Positions 45,378 to 55,608 are shown, counted from the stretch's first letter. The stretch is 64,000 bases of DNA from Acidianus sp. HS-5 (GCF_021655615.1 NZ_AP025245.1:186001-250000), one strand, 5' to 3'. Numbers and translations are program-made. Notes: generated by a model not told the origin, from the letters alone.

Positions 45378-45780
45378 CGAGTTTGTTAACTTATGTGACG
45401 CCAAATGTGTAATTTTTGACACAAGCATAATCCTGGACTATACTAGGCTTTTAAAATATCGTAAGTTATATGAACAAAAATGGAAATCCTATCTAGAATT
45501 ATGAATTGTAATAAAAAGACTATAACCAGTTTAATATATGAAGAAATACTAGCAGGAGCTTCTCAAAACGGTGCTTTGTGGATTAGTTTGAAATTTCTTA
45601 GGTCTTAAGCTAGAAGAAGCAAAATAAAATTTTAAATCTTGTGTTGAATTAAAAGTTAGCTTTAGTTCTATTGAGAAAAACTGAAGAACGTCAGAAAGCA
45701 TATAGTCTTGCGCTTTCCGTTCTTTTAATTAATAAGAACTTCATGGAATCAGTAGTGTTACAAGTGTTAAAGCTAAAAAT
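45367..45780 (+). pseudogene. Decayed PIN-domain gene
   Basis: ATG at 45367 opens MNVDEFVNLCDAKCVIFDTSIILDY, with the PIN Asp, and ends at TGA (45502-45504). A +1 frame continues with MNCNKKTITSLIYEEILAGAS (catalytic Glu) to TAA near 45606, and further shifted pieces (KTEERQKAYSLALSVLLI, NKNFMESVVLQVLKL) reach about 45780. Several frameshifts make it inactive. Confidence 0.75.
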
Positions 45781-45785
45781 CTTTT

Positions 45786-46739
45786 TTACTTTCTCCTAAA
45801 TCTTAACTGACAAAGAGAAGTGAGAGTATTATATCCTATTTTTTCATATATTTTATAGTTAGAAGATGTTTTGCTTTGAATTGTATTGAGAAAATCAATA
45901 AGCTCCTTCTTAATCACACTACCCTCAAGAATTGCAGTTAACATCTCTTTTCTTTTTTTATTTCCAATATCAAATCCCAAGGAAATTTTATCAACTTTAC
46001 CCATTATGATATATTTATCAGCTTTTTCTAAAAAATCATCCAAGATCTCGTCAGATATTAAAATCGGAGACAGAGCAAGATAATATTCAGTATTAGCATC
46101 AATTGGGACACATTCGTCTATCACTTTGAGTTTTACTACTCTGCCTTCACCTCCTAAATTCATAAATTCATCATTGATTTTTCCCAATAAATTATCATTG
46201 CCATCTATGAATATTACATAATTTATATTGCTCTTAAAAGACACATACCTTGCAGAATATAGGTAATGTTCCTTAACTGTCCTAGTATTCTTATCTATCT
46301 TTATTCCTATCCTATTCTGGAAATCTATTATATCGAATAATTTATTCTTTTCATAAAATAAATCATAGATCTCTTTTTCCCAACGCTCGTGCTTTTCATC
46401 TAATTCATCCATTTTATACAAAATAGAAAGATCCATTTGATCTACCAAAGCGAACAAATTATCCAATCTAAGAGGAAATAGGTAGTCCTCATTCACTTCT
46501 ACTAAGGTACCGTAAATCGTTAAATTACCTAATAAGTGGTTAAGTTTCACTAACCAATCGTTGTTTAGATTAGTTTTCAAATTGTCATATGCTAAAGAGC
46601 CTAGCATTCCAGCAATAGTTGAAGGCCTAGGTATTATTAACGATTGGGCAAAATTATGGGAACCAGTGATTAACGGTCCAAATTCACCCTGACTTCTTAA
46701 CATCAAAGGTTCAACAGTTTTTATTGAAATCTTAATCAT
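45786..46739 (-). CDS. cmr3: Cmr3, type III-B CRISPR RAMP protein
   Basis: About 317 residues from ATG at 46739 (MIKISIKTVEPLMLRSQGEF). The Cas5-like features GPLITGSHNFAQSLIIPRPSTIAGMLGSLAYDN and the ending GYNTLTSLCQLRF are typical of Cmr3. It binds the crRNA 5' handle together with Cas10 in the Cmr complex. It overlaps cas10 by 8 bases and is the last gene of the operon. Confidence 0.85.
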   Translation of the reverse strand: MIKISIKTVEPLMLRSQGEFGPLITGSHNFAQSLIIPRPSTIAGMLGSLAYDNLKTNLNNDWLVKLNHLLGNLTIYGTLVEVNEDYLFPLRLDNLFALVDQMDLSILYKMDELDEKHERWEKEIYDLFYEKNKLFDIIDFQNRIGIKIDKNTRTVKEHYLYSARYVSFKSNINYVIFIDGNDNLLGKINDEFMNLGGEGRVVKLKVIDECVPIDANTEYYLALSPILISDEILDDFLEKADKYIIMGKVDKISLGFDIGNKKRKEMLTAILEGSVIKKELIDFLNTIQSKTSSNYKIYEKIGYNTLTSLCQLRFRRK

Positions 46740-49700
46740 TATTTTTTCCTCCATAAATTATTCTAAGAGTATAAACAATGTTAGAAATGAGGTCTTGAGG
46801 AATTTTTATTATATAATTGGAAACTTTTAATCTAACGTTATACAATTCCTCATTAAAAATAATTTCGTCATTTCCTCTCTGAGAATTGCTTTTTATCCAA
46901 TAGTCTATTAGAGCTTGAGTGACAGATTTCTCATTTTCCGAGCTCACAAAGATTAAATCCTTATAATCCTCATAATCATAGAGTAAAGATGTTGAAATTT
47001 TACCCTCATCAATTTTCCTCTTTAATTCAGATATTATATCTAGGATAGATGCTATGTTACTAAAGTCATTTGCAGAGTCAACTATAGGTCTCTTTAACGA
47101 TAAAGGGATAACCGAAGTTAAACCTTGATATCTAAATATTGCAACATCCTTCTTAATGTATTTGAACTCTGTATTATATTTTATTTTATATCTTATCATT
47201 TCCTTGCCTTCTTCCAAGAGGTTATAAGAATCGTTTATGACAGTAGATAAAGGATCAGCATAATGAGCTATACTAACAGAGTAGGATCTACCAACAATAG
47301 GTAATGAAGGATAATACGCATTGCCAATTTTAACGAATCCGTTTTCTAGGCACATATTTCCTATTTTTCCGCTTCCATATCCGGCAAATGCTCTTCTACT
47401 CTCCTTAACGAAAGCTAAAACCTCGTCTACCGGTAACATTACCAATAAGTCGTCTCCACCAGCATAAATTACGAAACCTTTGTGTTTATTTACTAATTCC
47501 AATTCTAGAAGTAAGCCTCTATTTAATGCAGATGAAATTGCTACATGCCAAGCCGGAGTAACTATAATTCTATCCTCGTTAAATATTTCATTAAAATACT
47601 TAATCGACTTATTAACTTCTTGTATATAATTTTTTTCGTTAAATCTATTGGAATAGGAGTGTTTTCTCATTTTAATTTTATAAACTTCATTAAGATATAT
47701 TTTCTCGATGCATGGATACATTTTACAATTATGATTATCTCTTGTTTTTTGAAATTCTATACATTCCATTACGCTCTTTACATAATTTACTATCGACTTA
47801 CTTCCAGCATTTATCAAATAATCTCCAAGAACCTTATCTACAATATCTTTCTTATCACTTATATTTGCATAATCTCCAGAATCTATTATACCTGCTAAGT
47901 AAGGTGTTAATTTACCCTCTAATAAGTCACCTAAATAGTCACTATCGGCTCTAACTAATGCGTAATAAGGTGAAGGAAATGATGTTCCAATATGTTTGAA
48001 TATTGAAATATAATCCTTTCTTCTAGCCTCACTGAACCAGTGATCCTCTGGATTTATACTTATGTCTATTGAAGATAAAGGATAATTATTATTAAACCAA
48101 TTCCACATTGAAACTTTTTCCTTCTTACCTTCTTTACAAAGTTCCTGTCCTTCGTCAGTGCATATTTCATCAGCATTTTGTATTAATTCCTCGAATATCT
48201 TGATTGACGCTATATCACTAGTAGAGGGAACCTCCATTTCTATCTGACGTTGCAATATATTATCTACTAGTTCATTCACGTCGTATAGATCGCCTAAAAG
48301 TAAAGATCTTATCAATCTAGGTTCTACGCCTAAAGCTCTCTTTGCTAAACACCAAGGGCATAATCTCTCTCCTGGAGAAATAAGCTTCTTCAACTTCTTT
48401 GCATCATCCTTATCTTTAGCTAAGCCCAAGTTAACCGCATTTCCCTCAAATTCCTCCTCTGAAGGCATTATAACTACTGCAGGTAAAACTCCGCAAGAAG
48501 TACAAAATTCATAGCCTCTCTTTGATTTCTCGCCAAATTGAGGTAATTTACCATCCCTTGTTAACTCAAATAACTTTAAATGAGACTCTGGTGTAACCTT
48601 AATCAACTTATCCTTCTTAAACTCACTAACTAGCTTCCGATATTTCCTATCGTAAACTTTCCACGCATCAGACCTTAATTTTGATGAACTTTCAAACATC
48701 TCGCTTTTCTCTACGCTAACCTGCCTTACACGAATCTTTAAAGGAGAAGTAAGTAATAACTCTTCAGCCCTATTTAGTACGTTACATACTAGATTCCAAA
48801 AACTATCATCTCTTTTCTTTTCAGAATATATCCTTAAAGTTTGAATTAGCCTCTTCCAGCCCTTATTATATCTCTCTTTTACCTTCAAAATGAAGTAGTT
48901 ATCATCTGAAAGGGAATAATATTGATCCCCGTCTTTCTTAAACCCAGGCAAGATAAACGTAACCCTACCGGGAATTATGGGATACGGAGGAATTTTCAAT
49001 TTTTTGAAGAGTTCATCGCCATTAAATATATATTTAATTACTAGCTGTTCAACTTCGTTTATCACTTCATCGTCTAATTCTTCTTTCCTTAATTTTTCCA
49101 GGAGGTAAAATGCATAAAACTGATTAAATCTCAGAGATGGGAAGAGAACAACGTCAGGACCATATTCCTCTATGAAGTTTGTAATGACGTACCATAAAAG
49201 TGCTGAGACTAGGTAGCTTGAAATCCAAATATCCCTAGTCTTTCTTCCCTTACTTATGAAGTCTGCAACACCTACAGTATCTATACCTAGTAGATAACCT
49301 TTTCTTTTACTTCCACAATCTTCACTAAATGTTAATATCCAATTCATCATAGCTGCAGTTGCGTACAAATGATCAAAAATATTGTGAGTAGGATTCCTAG
49401 TATCTGCTGGCCCGACCGGTAAATTCTCGTTAATCCATTGAAGTTCGTACTCAAGATAAAACAGTTGATATAATAACGTTACGTTATTTTGTAGTGTTGT
49501 GATATGTCTATTTAGTATAGATATATAATTTCTTGCTAAATTACGATTTAAGGGGATGCTGGGATTACTCTTACTAAATAAAGGAAAGTCTGATAGTTTA
49601 TACTTACCATCTACATAAAGACTTGGTTGTAATATATTTTTTAAAAATATATTATTTTCAGGGAATAGACTACTATTTCCATACGTAATACTGCCTAAAT

Positions 49701-49962
49701 ATCTATCGATTGAAGATGCTAAACTATCAGCTTTCTTGATTTTAGAATCTCTAATTTTATTAAATTCAGTAGATTGAATATTAGTATTGTTAAAAAGTTT
49801 TATTGCCAAATTTTTTGCTTCAGTCTCATGTTTGCGTCTAGTCTTACCCGAAGGTGCTTGGGGATTCCAGCTTATTACTGCTGGTTTATTTGGCGGATCG
49901 TGTAATAGCGCTTTAATTTTATGTAGCACGAAATCTTTTATGGTAATTTGTCTCCTACTCAT
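46732..49962 (-). CDS. cmr2: Cas10 (Cmr2), type III-B large subunit with HD and GGDD motifs
   Basis: 1076 residues. The N-terminal HD-type sequence is KIKALLHDPPNKP with KHETEAK; a zinc finger is formed by FCTSCG (about 484-487) and CPWC (about 531-534); the palm motif AGGDDLLVML (about 834-838) is complete. Cas10 with an intact GGDD makes cyclic oligoadenylates on binding target RNA, and the HD part cuts ssDNA. It lies between cmr6 and cmr3 in the operon. Confidence 0.95.
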   Translation of the reverse strand: MSRRQITIKDFVLHKIKALLHDPPNKPAVISWNPQAPSGKTRRKHETEAKNLAIKLFNNTNIQSTEFNKIRDSKIKKADSLASSIDRYLGSITYGNSSLFPENNIFLKNILQPSLYVDGKYKLSDFPLFSKSNPSIPLNRNLARNYISILNRHITTLQNNVTLLYQLFYLEYELQWINENLPVGPADTRNPTHNIFDHLYATAAMMNWILTFSEDCGSKRKGYLLGIDTVGVADFISKGRKTRDIWISSYLVSALLWYVITNFIEEYGPDVVLFPSLRFNQFYAFYLLEKLRKEELDDEVINEVEQLVIKYIFNGDELFKKLKIPPYPIIPGRVTFILPGFKKDGDQYYSLSDDNYFILKVKERYNKGWKRLIQTLRIYSEKKRDDSFWNLVCNVLNRAEELLLTSPLKIRVRQVSVEKSEMFESSSKLRSDAWKVYDRKYRKLVSEFKKDKLIKVTPESHLKLFELTRDGKLPQFGEKSKRGYEFCTSCGVLPAVVIMPSEEEFEGNAVNLGLAKDKDDAKKLKKLISPGERLCPWCLAKRALGVEPRLIRSLLLGDLYDVNELVDNILQRQIEMEVPSTSDIASIKIFEELIQNADEICTDEGQELCKEGKKEKVSMWNWFNNNYPLSSIDISINPEDHWFSEARRKDYISIFKHIGTSFPSPYYALVRADSDYLGDLLEGKLTPYLAGIIDSGDYANISDKKDIVDKVLGDYLINAGSKSIVNYVKSVMECIEFQKTRDNHNCKMYPCIEKIYLNEVYKIKMRKHSYSNRFNEKNYIQEVNKSIKYFNEIFNEDRIIVTPAWHVAISSALNRGLLLELELVNKHKGFVIYAGGDDLLVMLPVDEVLAFVKESRRAFAGYGSGKIGNMCLENGFVKIGNAYYPSLPIVGRSYSVSIAHYADPLSTVINDSYNLLEEGKEMIRYKIKYNTEFKYIKKDVAIFRYQGLTSVIPLSLKRPIVDSANDFSNIASILDIISELKRKIDEGKISTSLLYDYEDYKDLIFVSSENEKSVTQALIDYWIKSNSQRGNDEIIFNEELYNVRLKVSNYIIKIPQDLISNIVYTLRIIYGGKNND

Positions 49963-49964
49963 TT

Positions 49965-50810
49965 TTATCTCACCACTTCTAACCCAGTTAACTCAAATAA
50001 TGAATATCCAACAGAAGATCTAGCTCCTAAACCCTTTATCACAACTATTGGTAATGTATCACAAACCGGCTTTCCCACGTCTTCTCTTTTATAGTAAATT
50101 AAGAATCTAAACGTGACCTTAGGAGCTATTGTTAAATGTATAATCGGCGTTGGTTCTGCGTCAGCCTCAGACTTCTTCTTACTATAATGAGGTGTAATTA
50201 CGTCTGGTACAAACACAAAATTCTCAGCCCTTACTGGATAAGCGTCTGTAAAGTTTATACTTCCTTCTCTTTCCGTATCACCGAAAATTTCCTTAGCTTC
50301 TTGTTCACCTAATTTATCTTCAATATAACTCCTTATAATTCCTTTAATCTCAGAAGCGGGTATGTAAGGCAAATTCATATATGGATCAAAGGAAATCCCA
50401 GACTCAAATACCAACTTACCTAAGGAAGTTGAGACTCCAACAAGCATTTTAGTTCTCGTTATAATTTTAACATCTATAATAGTATAGTGTAATTTTTTCA
50501 GCATAGACTTTAAATTATCAGTGTAAGCGTTTGCCTGTTTCAATAACTCTTTGTCTAAGTACTTTGAGATTGATTCTGCTATCTTCCTTTTCATAAGGGC
50601 TTTCTTATGCTTTATATCACAGTCTATTATTGAATATTTTTCTAAAAATGAATTATAGGAGTTTTCTGACATAAATACATTAAGCATATTAAATATTATG
50701 CTTGTAGTGCTTAAGAATGAAAATAAATTAATATTCTTATTTAAACTGACTTTATTCTCTTCATTATCAAGAAACTCTAATATTTTGATTAAATATTGAT
50801 TAATCTGCAT
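49965..50810 (-). CDS. cmr6: Cmr6, type III-B RAMP protein
   Basis: 281 residues. The RAMP motif IPASEIKGIIRSYIEDKL, then FVPDVITPHY and GARSSVGYSLFEL (glycine-rich end) are typical of Cmr6. It forms the cap of the Cmr backbone at the 3' side of the crRNA. The cas10 ATG follows 3 bases after its stop, and the cmr1 stop overlaps its start. Confidence 0.85.
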   Translation of the reverse strand: MQINQYLIKILEFLDNEENKVSLNKNINLFSFLSTTSIIFNMLNVFMSENSYNSFLEKYSIIDCDIKHKKALMKRKIAESISKYLDKELLKQANAYTDNLKSMLKKLHYTIIDVKIITRTKMLVGVSTSLGKLVFESGISFDPYMNLPYIPASEIKGIIRSYIEDKLGEQEAKEIFGDTEREGSINFTDAYPVRAENFVFVPDVITPHYSKKKSEADAEPTPIIHLTIAPKVTFRFLIYYKREDVGKPVCDTLPIVVIKGLGARSSVGYSLFELTGLEVVR

Positions 50811-52228
50811 TATCTATCACTTACTTTAAAATATTTTTTTAAGAGATTTATAAAATAAATATTGGATTTCAAGTAGTTCGAGTTAAGTATATAAAATATT
50901 AAATAATAATTCCCAGCCACCTGAAGAATTTTAACTCTTAGATTGGACGGTCTTCTATTTTTACTATTTATAATTAATCTCATATAATCTGGTTTAATAT
51001 AAATGCCGCATAGTTCTTTATTTAAGTCGTTACTAATATTCATTTTCCTATTTCCGCAAAGAGCTAGAAGAAATGCTCTTTTTTCTATATTACTTGATGA
51101 CTTAATATTTCGATCGTTTATACTAATCAAATCTGCTATATTAGCCATAATATCAAGCAATTTCTGTTCTTGTGAAACACTATAGATTCTCATGTTTGCG
51201 TTAAAATCATTAGTATGTAAATAATATACAAAATTATTCTCATCGCAATTAAGCCGTTCCATTTCATTACTCCATGATATCACATAATTAGATAATGTAT
51301 CTATATACCCTTTAATCATATTTCTAACTACATTTGTAAGTCCTTTTTGTGCAATATTCTGGCTTAAATTCCTTATATTCTGCTCTATGAAATTACATAG
51401 TTCGTTATAGCACTCGACATTTAATATTGATAAACTTCCGAAACCTCTACTTGTCTTCCTTCCAATGCCGCCTAATAATAAAAAGACAAAAAGACTATGC
51501 AGTGTGAATTTCAACTTATTTTCAAATTCTATATCATTACTTCTATTTTTGTCCAAATATATATTTAAGACAAATTCAATTGAAGGTTTTATATATAGTT
51601 CTTGAATATAATTCTTAACAAGTTGATATAGAAGAAATCTTATCACATTATTATTACTAGTCTTTTCTTTCAATTTAATTTTTCTGAATTCTAATGCCTC
51701 AAAATCCAATAACTTGTTTCTGTTTATTATTTCTGGATTTATCGATTTCCATCTATCGTCAATGTGTACAAATAACGGAATTTTTTTCGAATTCTTCCAC
51801 GAATTTCCAATTTCTAGACAAAGTTTAATCTCTCTATCTCTAGCATATAAAATAGTTATAAATATCGAATTTTTCTTATAATGTAAATTATTCTTTATAA
51901 AATCTATAATTTTATCGTCATTCTCAATCTCAATATTAAATTCTTTCTCCTCTTCCTCAGATAGCACCTCCAGTCTGATAGAAGATTTCTTGTTTTCGCT
52001 ACCAAAAATATCCTCAAAAACTCTATCGATGGAGTCGTAAGTATAGAGCTTATCTTGCTTTGCATAGGTTACAGTATTGAAAAGTACTCTATTCCACCAT
52101 CTCCATAGTCCCTTAATTTCTGTAGGTCTTACCGTCTCTTCATAAAAATCATTTATATTATGCTTATTATACCCTCCAGTGAGCGGATATAAGGCTTTTA
52201 ACTTTAAAGAAAGTAGAAGTTCTTCCAT
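50810..52228 (-). CDS. cmr1: Cmr1, type III-B RAMP protein
   Basis: 472 residues. The N-terminal LKALYPLTGGYN and RPTEIKGLWRWWNRVLF are the Cmr1 signature, followed later by LLGGIGRKTSRGFGSL, the glycine-rich loop. Cmr1 sits at the 3' end of the crRNA with Cmr6. Its stop shares a base with the start of cmr6. It is longer than many Cmr1, with an extended C-terminal region. Confidence 0.88.
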   Translation of the reverse strand: MEELLLSLKLKALYPLTGGYNKHNINDFYEETVRPTEIKGLWRWWNRVLFNTVTYAKQDKLYTYDSIDRVFEDIFGSENKKSSIRLEVLSEEEEKEFNIEIENDDKIIDFIKNNLHYKKNSIFITILYARDREIKLCLEIGNSWKNSKKIPLFVHIDDRWKSINPEIINRNKLLDFEALEFRKIKLKEKTSNNNVIRFLLYQLVKNYIQELYIKPSIEFVLNIYLDKNRSNDIEFENKLKFTLHSLFVFLLLGGIGRKTSRGFGSLSILNVECYNELCNFIEQNIRNLSQNIAQKGLTNVVRNMIKGYIDTLSNYVISWSNEMERLNCDENNFVYYLHTNDFNANMRIYSVSQEQKLLDIMANIADLISINDRNIKSSSNIEKRAFLLALCGNRKMNISNDLNKELCGIYIKPDYMRLIINSKNRRPSNLRVKILQVAGNYYLIFYILNSNYLKSNIYFINLLKKYFKVSDR

Positions 52229-52237
52229 TTACTTCAC

Positions 52238-52720
52238 CTAGATTAAAGCTTCTGCCAGTCTCTTTATTGCAATTAAATAAGTTCTAAGTCTTGCAGAAAT
52301 AATAGGAGCTTTAGCATAGAATTCATTGATAAGGCCTAATTGACCATCCACGTTATTAAGGTTATCTAGAATCGTATTATTAATAATCTCTTCTTTACTT
52401 AAGTAGAAAAGTATAATAAATAAATAAGCTCTATAAGAAGCATCTTCTTTTTCTTCTAATTTACCATTTGGGCTATCCCTAAGTGCAGAAGATAAAAAAG
52501 TTATAAATGAATCCATCTTATTTTTATCTTCTAGTCCCGCCTTAGAGAATATATAGAAAAAAGTTGGTACAAAGCCCGAAGTATATATCTCTTCAACTAA
52601 ATCCCTCGCCCTACTTCTAAATCCCTCTTTAGTCTTCTCATTAGAAGCTTGAAGAATTATTTTAAAAGCGTCTAACGCTAGTTTATAATCCTTATTATGA
52701 ACGTTTGACTCATAAGTCAT
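52238..52720 (-). CDS. cmr5: Cmr5, type III-B small subunit
   Basis: 160 residues, all helical. Features such as FRSRARDLVEEIYTSGFVPTFFYIFSKAG and AYLFIILFYL followed by SARLRTYLIAIKRLAEAL match Cmr5 (Cas11), which forms the inner filament along the crRNA-target duplex. It overlaps cmr4 by 11 bases. Confidence 0.88.
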   Translation of the reverse strand: MTYESNVHNKDYKLALDAFKIILQASNEKTKEGFRSRARDLVEEIYTSGFVPTFFYIFSKAGLEDKNKMDSFITFLSSALRDSPNGKLEEKEDASYRAYLFIILFYLSKEEIINNTILDNLNNVDGQLGLINEFYAKAPIISARLRTYLIAIKRLAEALI

Positions 52721-53615
52721 CTAACCACCTCAGTCTAACTATCCCTTTTCCTATAGTTTCCTTACCGCCAAGAATTACGTAATCTGTCTTTCTTAAAACA
52801 CAATTAACGAAATCTGCAACATCTTTTCCTTCCCTAGCTAAGAACACAGAAAAGAATAAAGAGTTCATAGGAACGTATTCTTCAGACCATAATCCACCTA
52901 TTCGTGCCGTCTTTTTTTCATTCTCGATCTTTATTCTTCTAACCCTTAGTAACGATCTGTTAATTACTTCCCTTCCTAAATAATCGTTAAGTATTATTAA
53001 AGGTTTAGGTTGCCCGTTTGTGCCATAAGAATTTCCTTTAAGTACTTCATTTAGTACACTAATATCAACATCGTTTTGTTTAGCCTTCTCTAAGTTAACA
53101 TAAAAATCCTCATTTAATATAGTGCTATTGACCCCTTTGGAAAAAGTTACATTTTTCTCATTTTCATTAAGTATACTATCTATTAAATTCTCAAAAGCAG
53201 TATATTTTTGATTAGACAATTTACTTATTATATCTAAATATGATTTTACTTTTCTGAGAAGTTCATAAGTAGTAACATAAACCCAGGCTTCATTCAAGCC
53301 ATTTACGCTTATATTCCTTGCGGGAACTGCAAAAAGAACAGCGTCCAAAAACGAGCCTAAAGATGCTTCCTCAGAGTTCTCCTCATAACCTAAAGTCTTG
53401 TAAACTACTTCCCTTCTATTATAAAATTCTTTTACAAGAAAAGACTTTATTGCGCCTTTTAAGCTTGATGCATAGATCATTGGATAATTTAATTCGTCCT
53501 TCTGAAAGGGTAAGTCGATCTCTTCTTCTACTGACGATCCTGAACCTACGTGCAAATGAGTAACTGCATTAATAAAGAACGGCTTGCCAAAAGCATAATA
53601 TGTCATGAAAGTCAC
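52710..53615 (-). CDS. cmr4: Cmr4, type III-B backbone RAMP and target RNA nuclease
   Basis: 301 residues. HLHVGSGSSVEEEIDLPFQKD followed by MIYASSLKGAIKSFL is the Cas7 pattern; the Asp in EIDLPF (about residue 31-35) corresponds to the catalytic Asp that cuts target RNA every 6 nt. DYVILGGKETIGKGIVRLRW is the C-terminal glycine-rich motif. Several copies of Cmr4 build the backbone. It overlaps the cmr7-like gene by 4 bases. Confidence 0.9.
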   Translation of the reverse strand: MTFMTYYAFGKPFFINAVTHLHVGSGSSVEEEIDLPFQKDELNYPMIYASSLKGAIKSFLVKEFYNRREVVYKTLGYEENSEEASLGSFLDAVLFAVPARNISVNGLNEAWVYVTTYELLRKVKSYLDIISKLSNQKYTAFENLIDSILNENEKNVTFSKGVNSTILNEDFYVNLEKAKQNDVDISVLNEVLKGNSYGTNGQPKPLIILNDYLGREVINRSLLRVRRIKIENEKKTARIGGLWSEEYVPMNSLFFSVFLAREGKDVADFVNCVLRKTDYVILGGKETIGKGIVRLRWLDDL

Positions 53616-54166
53616 GCAATATAGTAATAATTTATTATATCGTTCAACAAATTTAGTAATTTGTCATAATTATCTATTCCATAAATTTTCGATATTCCAC
53701 ATATATTTTTAGGATCTGATTCAAATTTCTCGTATTTAGTTGTTGAAATGAGGAGAGGGTCATCCTTTATCATTATTTTTACTGTTATTTGTTGATTCGA
53801 ACATTTTGACTTTCTTATTAAGTACAATTTATCTAAGTTATTAAACTTAAAAGTTTTGACGTTTTGTTGTGTATCAAATTGTGCATATATTAAAATTCCT
53901 TTGACATAATCGCATGGATCTAGCGTGGGAACTAATGACAGATCGTCCTTCTTTAATGCGTAACCAGTTAAGACTAATACGTCATTCATCTTTAAATTTC
54001 CATTATTATCGTTAGTAATCTTTGTAAAGTGATTACTATTATTCGGAACTGTGATATCTATCTTTGTGTTATTATTTATCTCTACTAGCAGTTTATTATC
54101 CTTATAATTATATTTAGCGTCTTTTACTAATGGTAGGAAAAAATATTCTACGTTTTGGGTTGCCAT
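53612..54166 (-). CDS. cmr7: Probable Cmr7, Sulfolobales-specific type III-B subunit
   Basis: 184 residues, no cysteine-rich or membrane part, beta-rich (KLLVEINNNTKIDITVPN). It is the first gene of the operon and overlaps cmr4 by 4 bases. Size and place match Cmr7, which occurs as dimers in Cmr-beta complexes of Saccharolobus. I cannot confirm homology by eye, so an unrelated accessory subunit remains possible. Confidence 0.6.
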   Translation of the reverse strand: MATQNVEYFFLPLVKDAKYNYKDNKLLVEINNNTKIDITVPNNSNHFTKITNDNNGNLKMNDVLVLTGYALKKDDLSLVPTLDPCDYVKGILIYAQFDTQQNVKTFKFNNLDKLYLIRKSKCSNQQITVKIMIKDDPLLISTTKYEKFESDPKNICGISKIYGIDNYDKLLNLLNDIINYYYIA

Positions 54167-54205
54167 TAATATTAAGTCTTAAAAAGATAAAATATATACT
54201 TTATT
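54167..54205 (-). promoter_or_regulatory. Promoter of the Cmr operon
   Basis: On the minus strand, GTATATATTTTATC lies at about 54187-54200, about 25-30 bases before the ATG at 54166, the spacing of a leaderless Sulfolobales transcript. No other promoter is evident between cmr7 and cmr3, so the seven genes are probably one operon. Confidence 0.5.
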
Positions 54206-54535
54206 ATTACTATAAATAATTTAGGGCTGTATTGCCTAAGATTATGTGTTAAATTGAATCTAGAATTCCCATTTTGGAAGAACCCTTGTGTATATTCAGC
54301 ATAAACCACTCGGATATAAAAATCTCAGAAACAATAATACGCTAAAGTAAAAAATTCCATATATAGCTCATTCATGCTGTAACCACAAGAGCTTAGGATA
54401 TTTTCATGAATAGTAGCAGACTAATCCAGTTATTTGCTAAATAAATCTAGGATTTACAAGAAGTATGAACAACAGTATTTTTATGTTAATAATTCAACCC
54501 TTTAGTCTATAAATAGTTCCTCCTTAATTATTTGT
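54206..54535. other. Non-coding stretch, nothing recognised
   Basis: AT-rich, without a sustained reading frame, repeat or RNA candidate. It contains no CRISPR repeat-spacer array. Confidence 0.45.
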
Positions 54536-55465
54536 TCAGTTGCTTCTTGACGCGAATACTTTAACAATTTTATTAACAATTTCATAATCATTATCATTAA
54601 ACTCATCGTATATACAGATTTTATCGTTATCTAGCTTTATCTTAAATAAGAGATTTTTGTTATGTGGTTTTAAAGACGATATTATTTTATTCTTTTTAAT
54701 TTTATATCTTTTACCTATTTTTAATTTTGTATTAGCACAGTTTATTTCTACTACTATATAGTAAGTTCTATTTTGAGGAAAATCAAAGGCAATTTTTAAG
54801 ATATTCTGATTTATTAACTCTTTTCGTCTTTGATTGGGACTGTCAAATAAACAACGATCTATATTGTATAACGCTGTATCTCTATTACATTTCTTAAAAG
54901 CAGAAAATAGATCATCCCCGTCTCTAGTAGCTTGTTGTTGAACATCTTGAATTAATATATACTTCCCTCCTAGTTTTGTTTCTCTAACTCCTAGAATATC
55001 CAACTGCCTGCCCGGTTGGCCATTTTCACAAATTCCGCACGGAATATCTATTATTGTTTCGTTTCTCTTATAATCTGACGAAGGTAAGTTAGCCCATTTT
55101 AATGTATACGGACTGGTTAGATCATCAAATTTAGTCTCTTTAGTTATTTCTGCTAATCTTTTGTCTTTGTTATAATAATAAATTTTATTGTTATCGTTCT
55201 CAGTATAAAAAATCCACATTTCTCCTATACACTCTGTTGCAGAGTTAGTATAGACTAAAAGTCTTTTATCATTTATAACTCTTATATGTAATGTCGAATT
55301 CATTTTAAAATCTATACACTTATCATTATTACTTGTTTTCTCAACGCTAAGCTTTAAATTAGGTGTTGTTAGCCGGCTAAAAAAGATGCTAGCTAAAAAT
55401 CCTCCTAGTATACCACTTGCAATAGTTAACAAGATACTGATTATTTGCTCTAAAACTTCACTCAT
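54536..55465 (-). CDS. Membrane-anchored protein, unknown, next to the Cmr operon
   Basis: 309 residues. A single N-terminal helix (LLTIASGILGGFLASIFF, about 11-28) anchors a large beta-rich domain with a Cys cluster IPCGICENGQPG (about 146-157). The domain probably faces the cytoplasm or the outside; topology cannot be fixed. No family recognised. It is upstream of the Cmr operon and in the same direction, separated by 370 bases, so it may be an accessory gene of the CRISPR locus. Confidence 0.5.
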   Translation of the reverse strand: MSEVLEQIISILLTIASGILGGFLASIFFSRLTTPNLKLSVEKTSNNDKCIDFKMNSTLHIRVINDKRLLVYTNSATECIGEMWIFYTENDNNKIYYYNKDKRLAEITKETKFDDLTSPYTLKWANLPSSDYKRNETIIDIPCGICENGQPGRQLDILGVRETKLGGKYILIQDVQQQATRDGDDLFSAFKKCNRDTALYNIDRCLFDSPNQRRKELINQNILKIAFDFPQNRTYYIVVEINCANTKLKIGKRYKIKKNKIISSLKPHNKNLLFKIKLDNDKICIYDEFNDNDYEIVNKIVKVFASRSN

Positions 55466-55608
55466 AAAAGTAAAAATGATGTAAAAGATAATAAATTTTT
55501 TATAAAAATGAAAAGAGCAGCAAATTTCTTAGATTCATTGTACGCTTACCATAATTTAGATATTTTATAAATATAATAGTTACATAATAATATTCATCTA
55601 GTTATATA

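Noticed and set aside
47545..47954. Plus-strand reading frames inside cas10
   Set aside because: They lie opposite a fully conserved Cas10 coding region and have Phe/Tyr/Ile-rich shadow composition.
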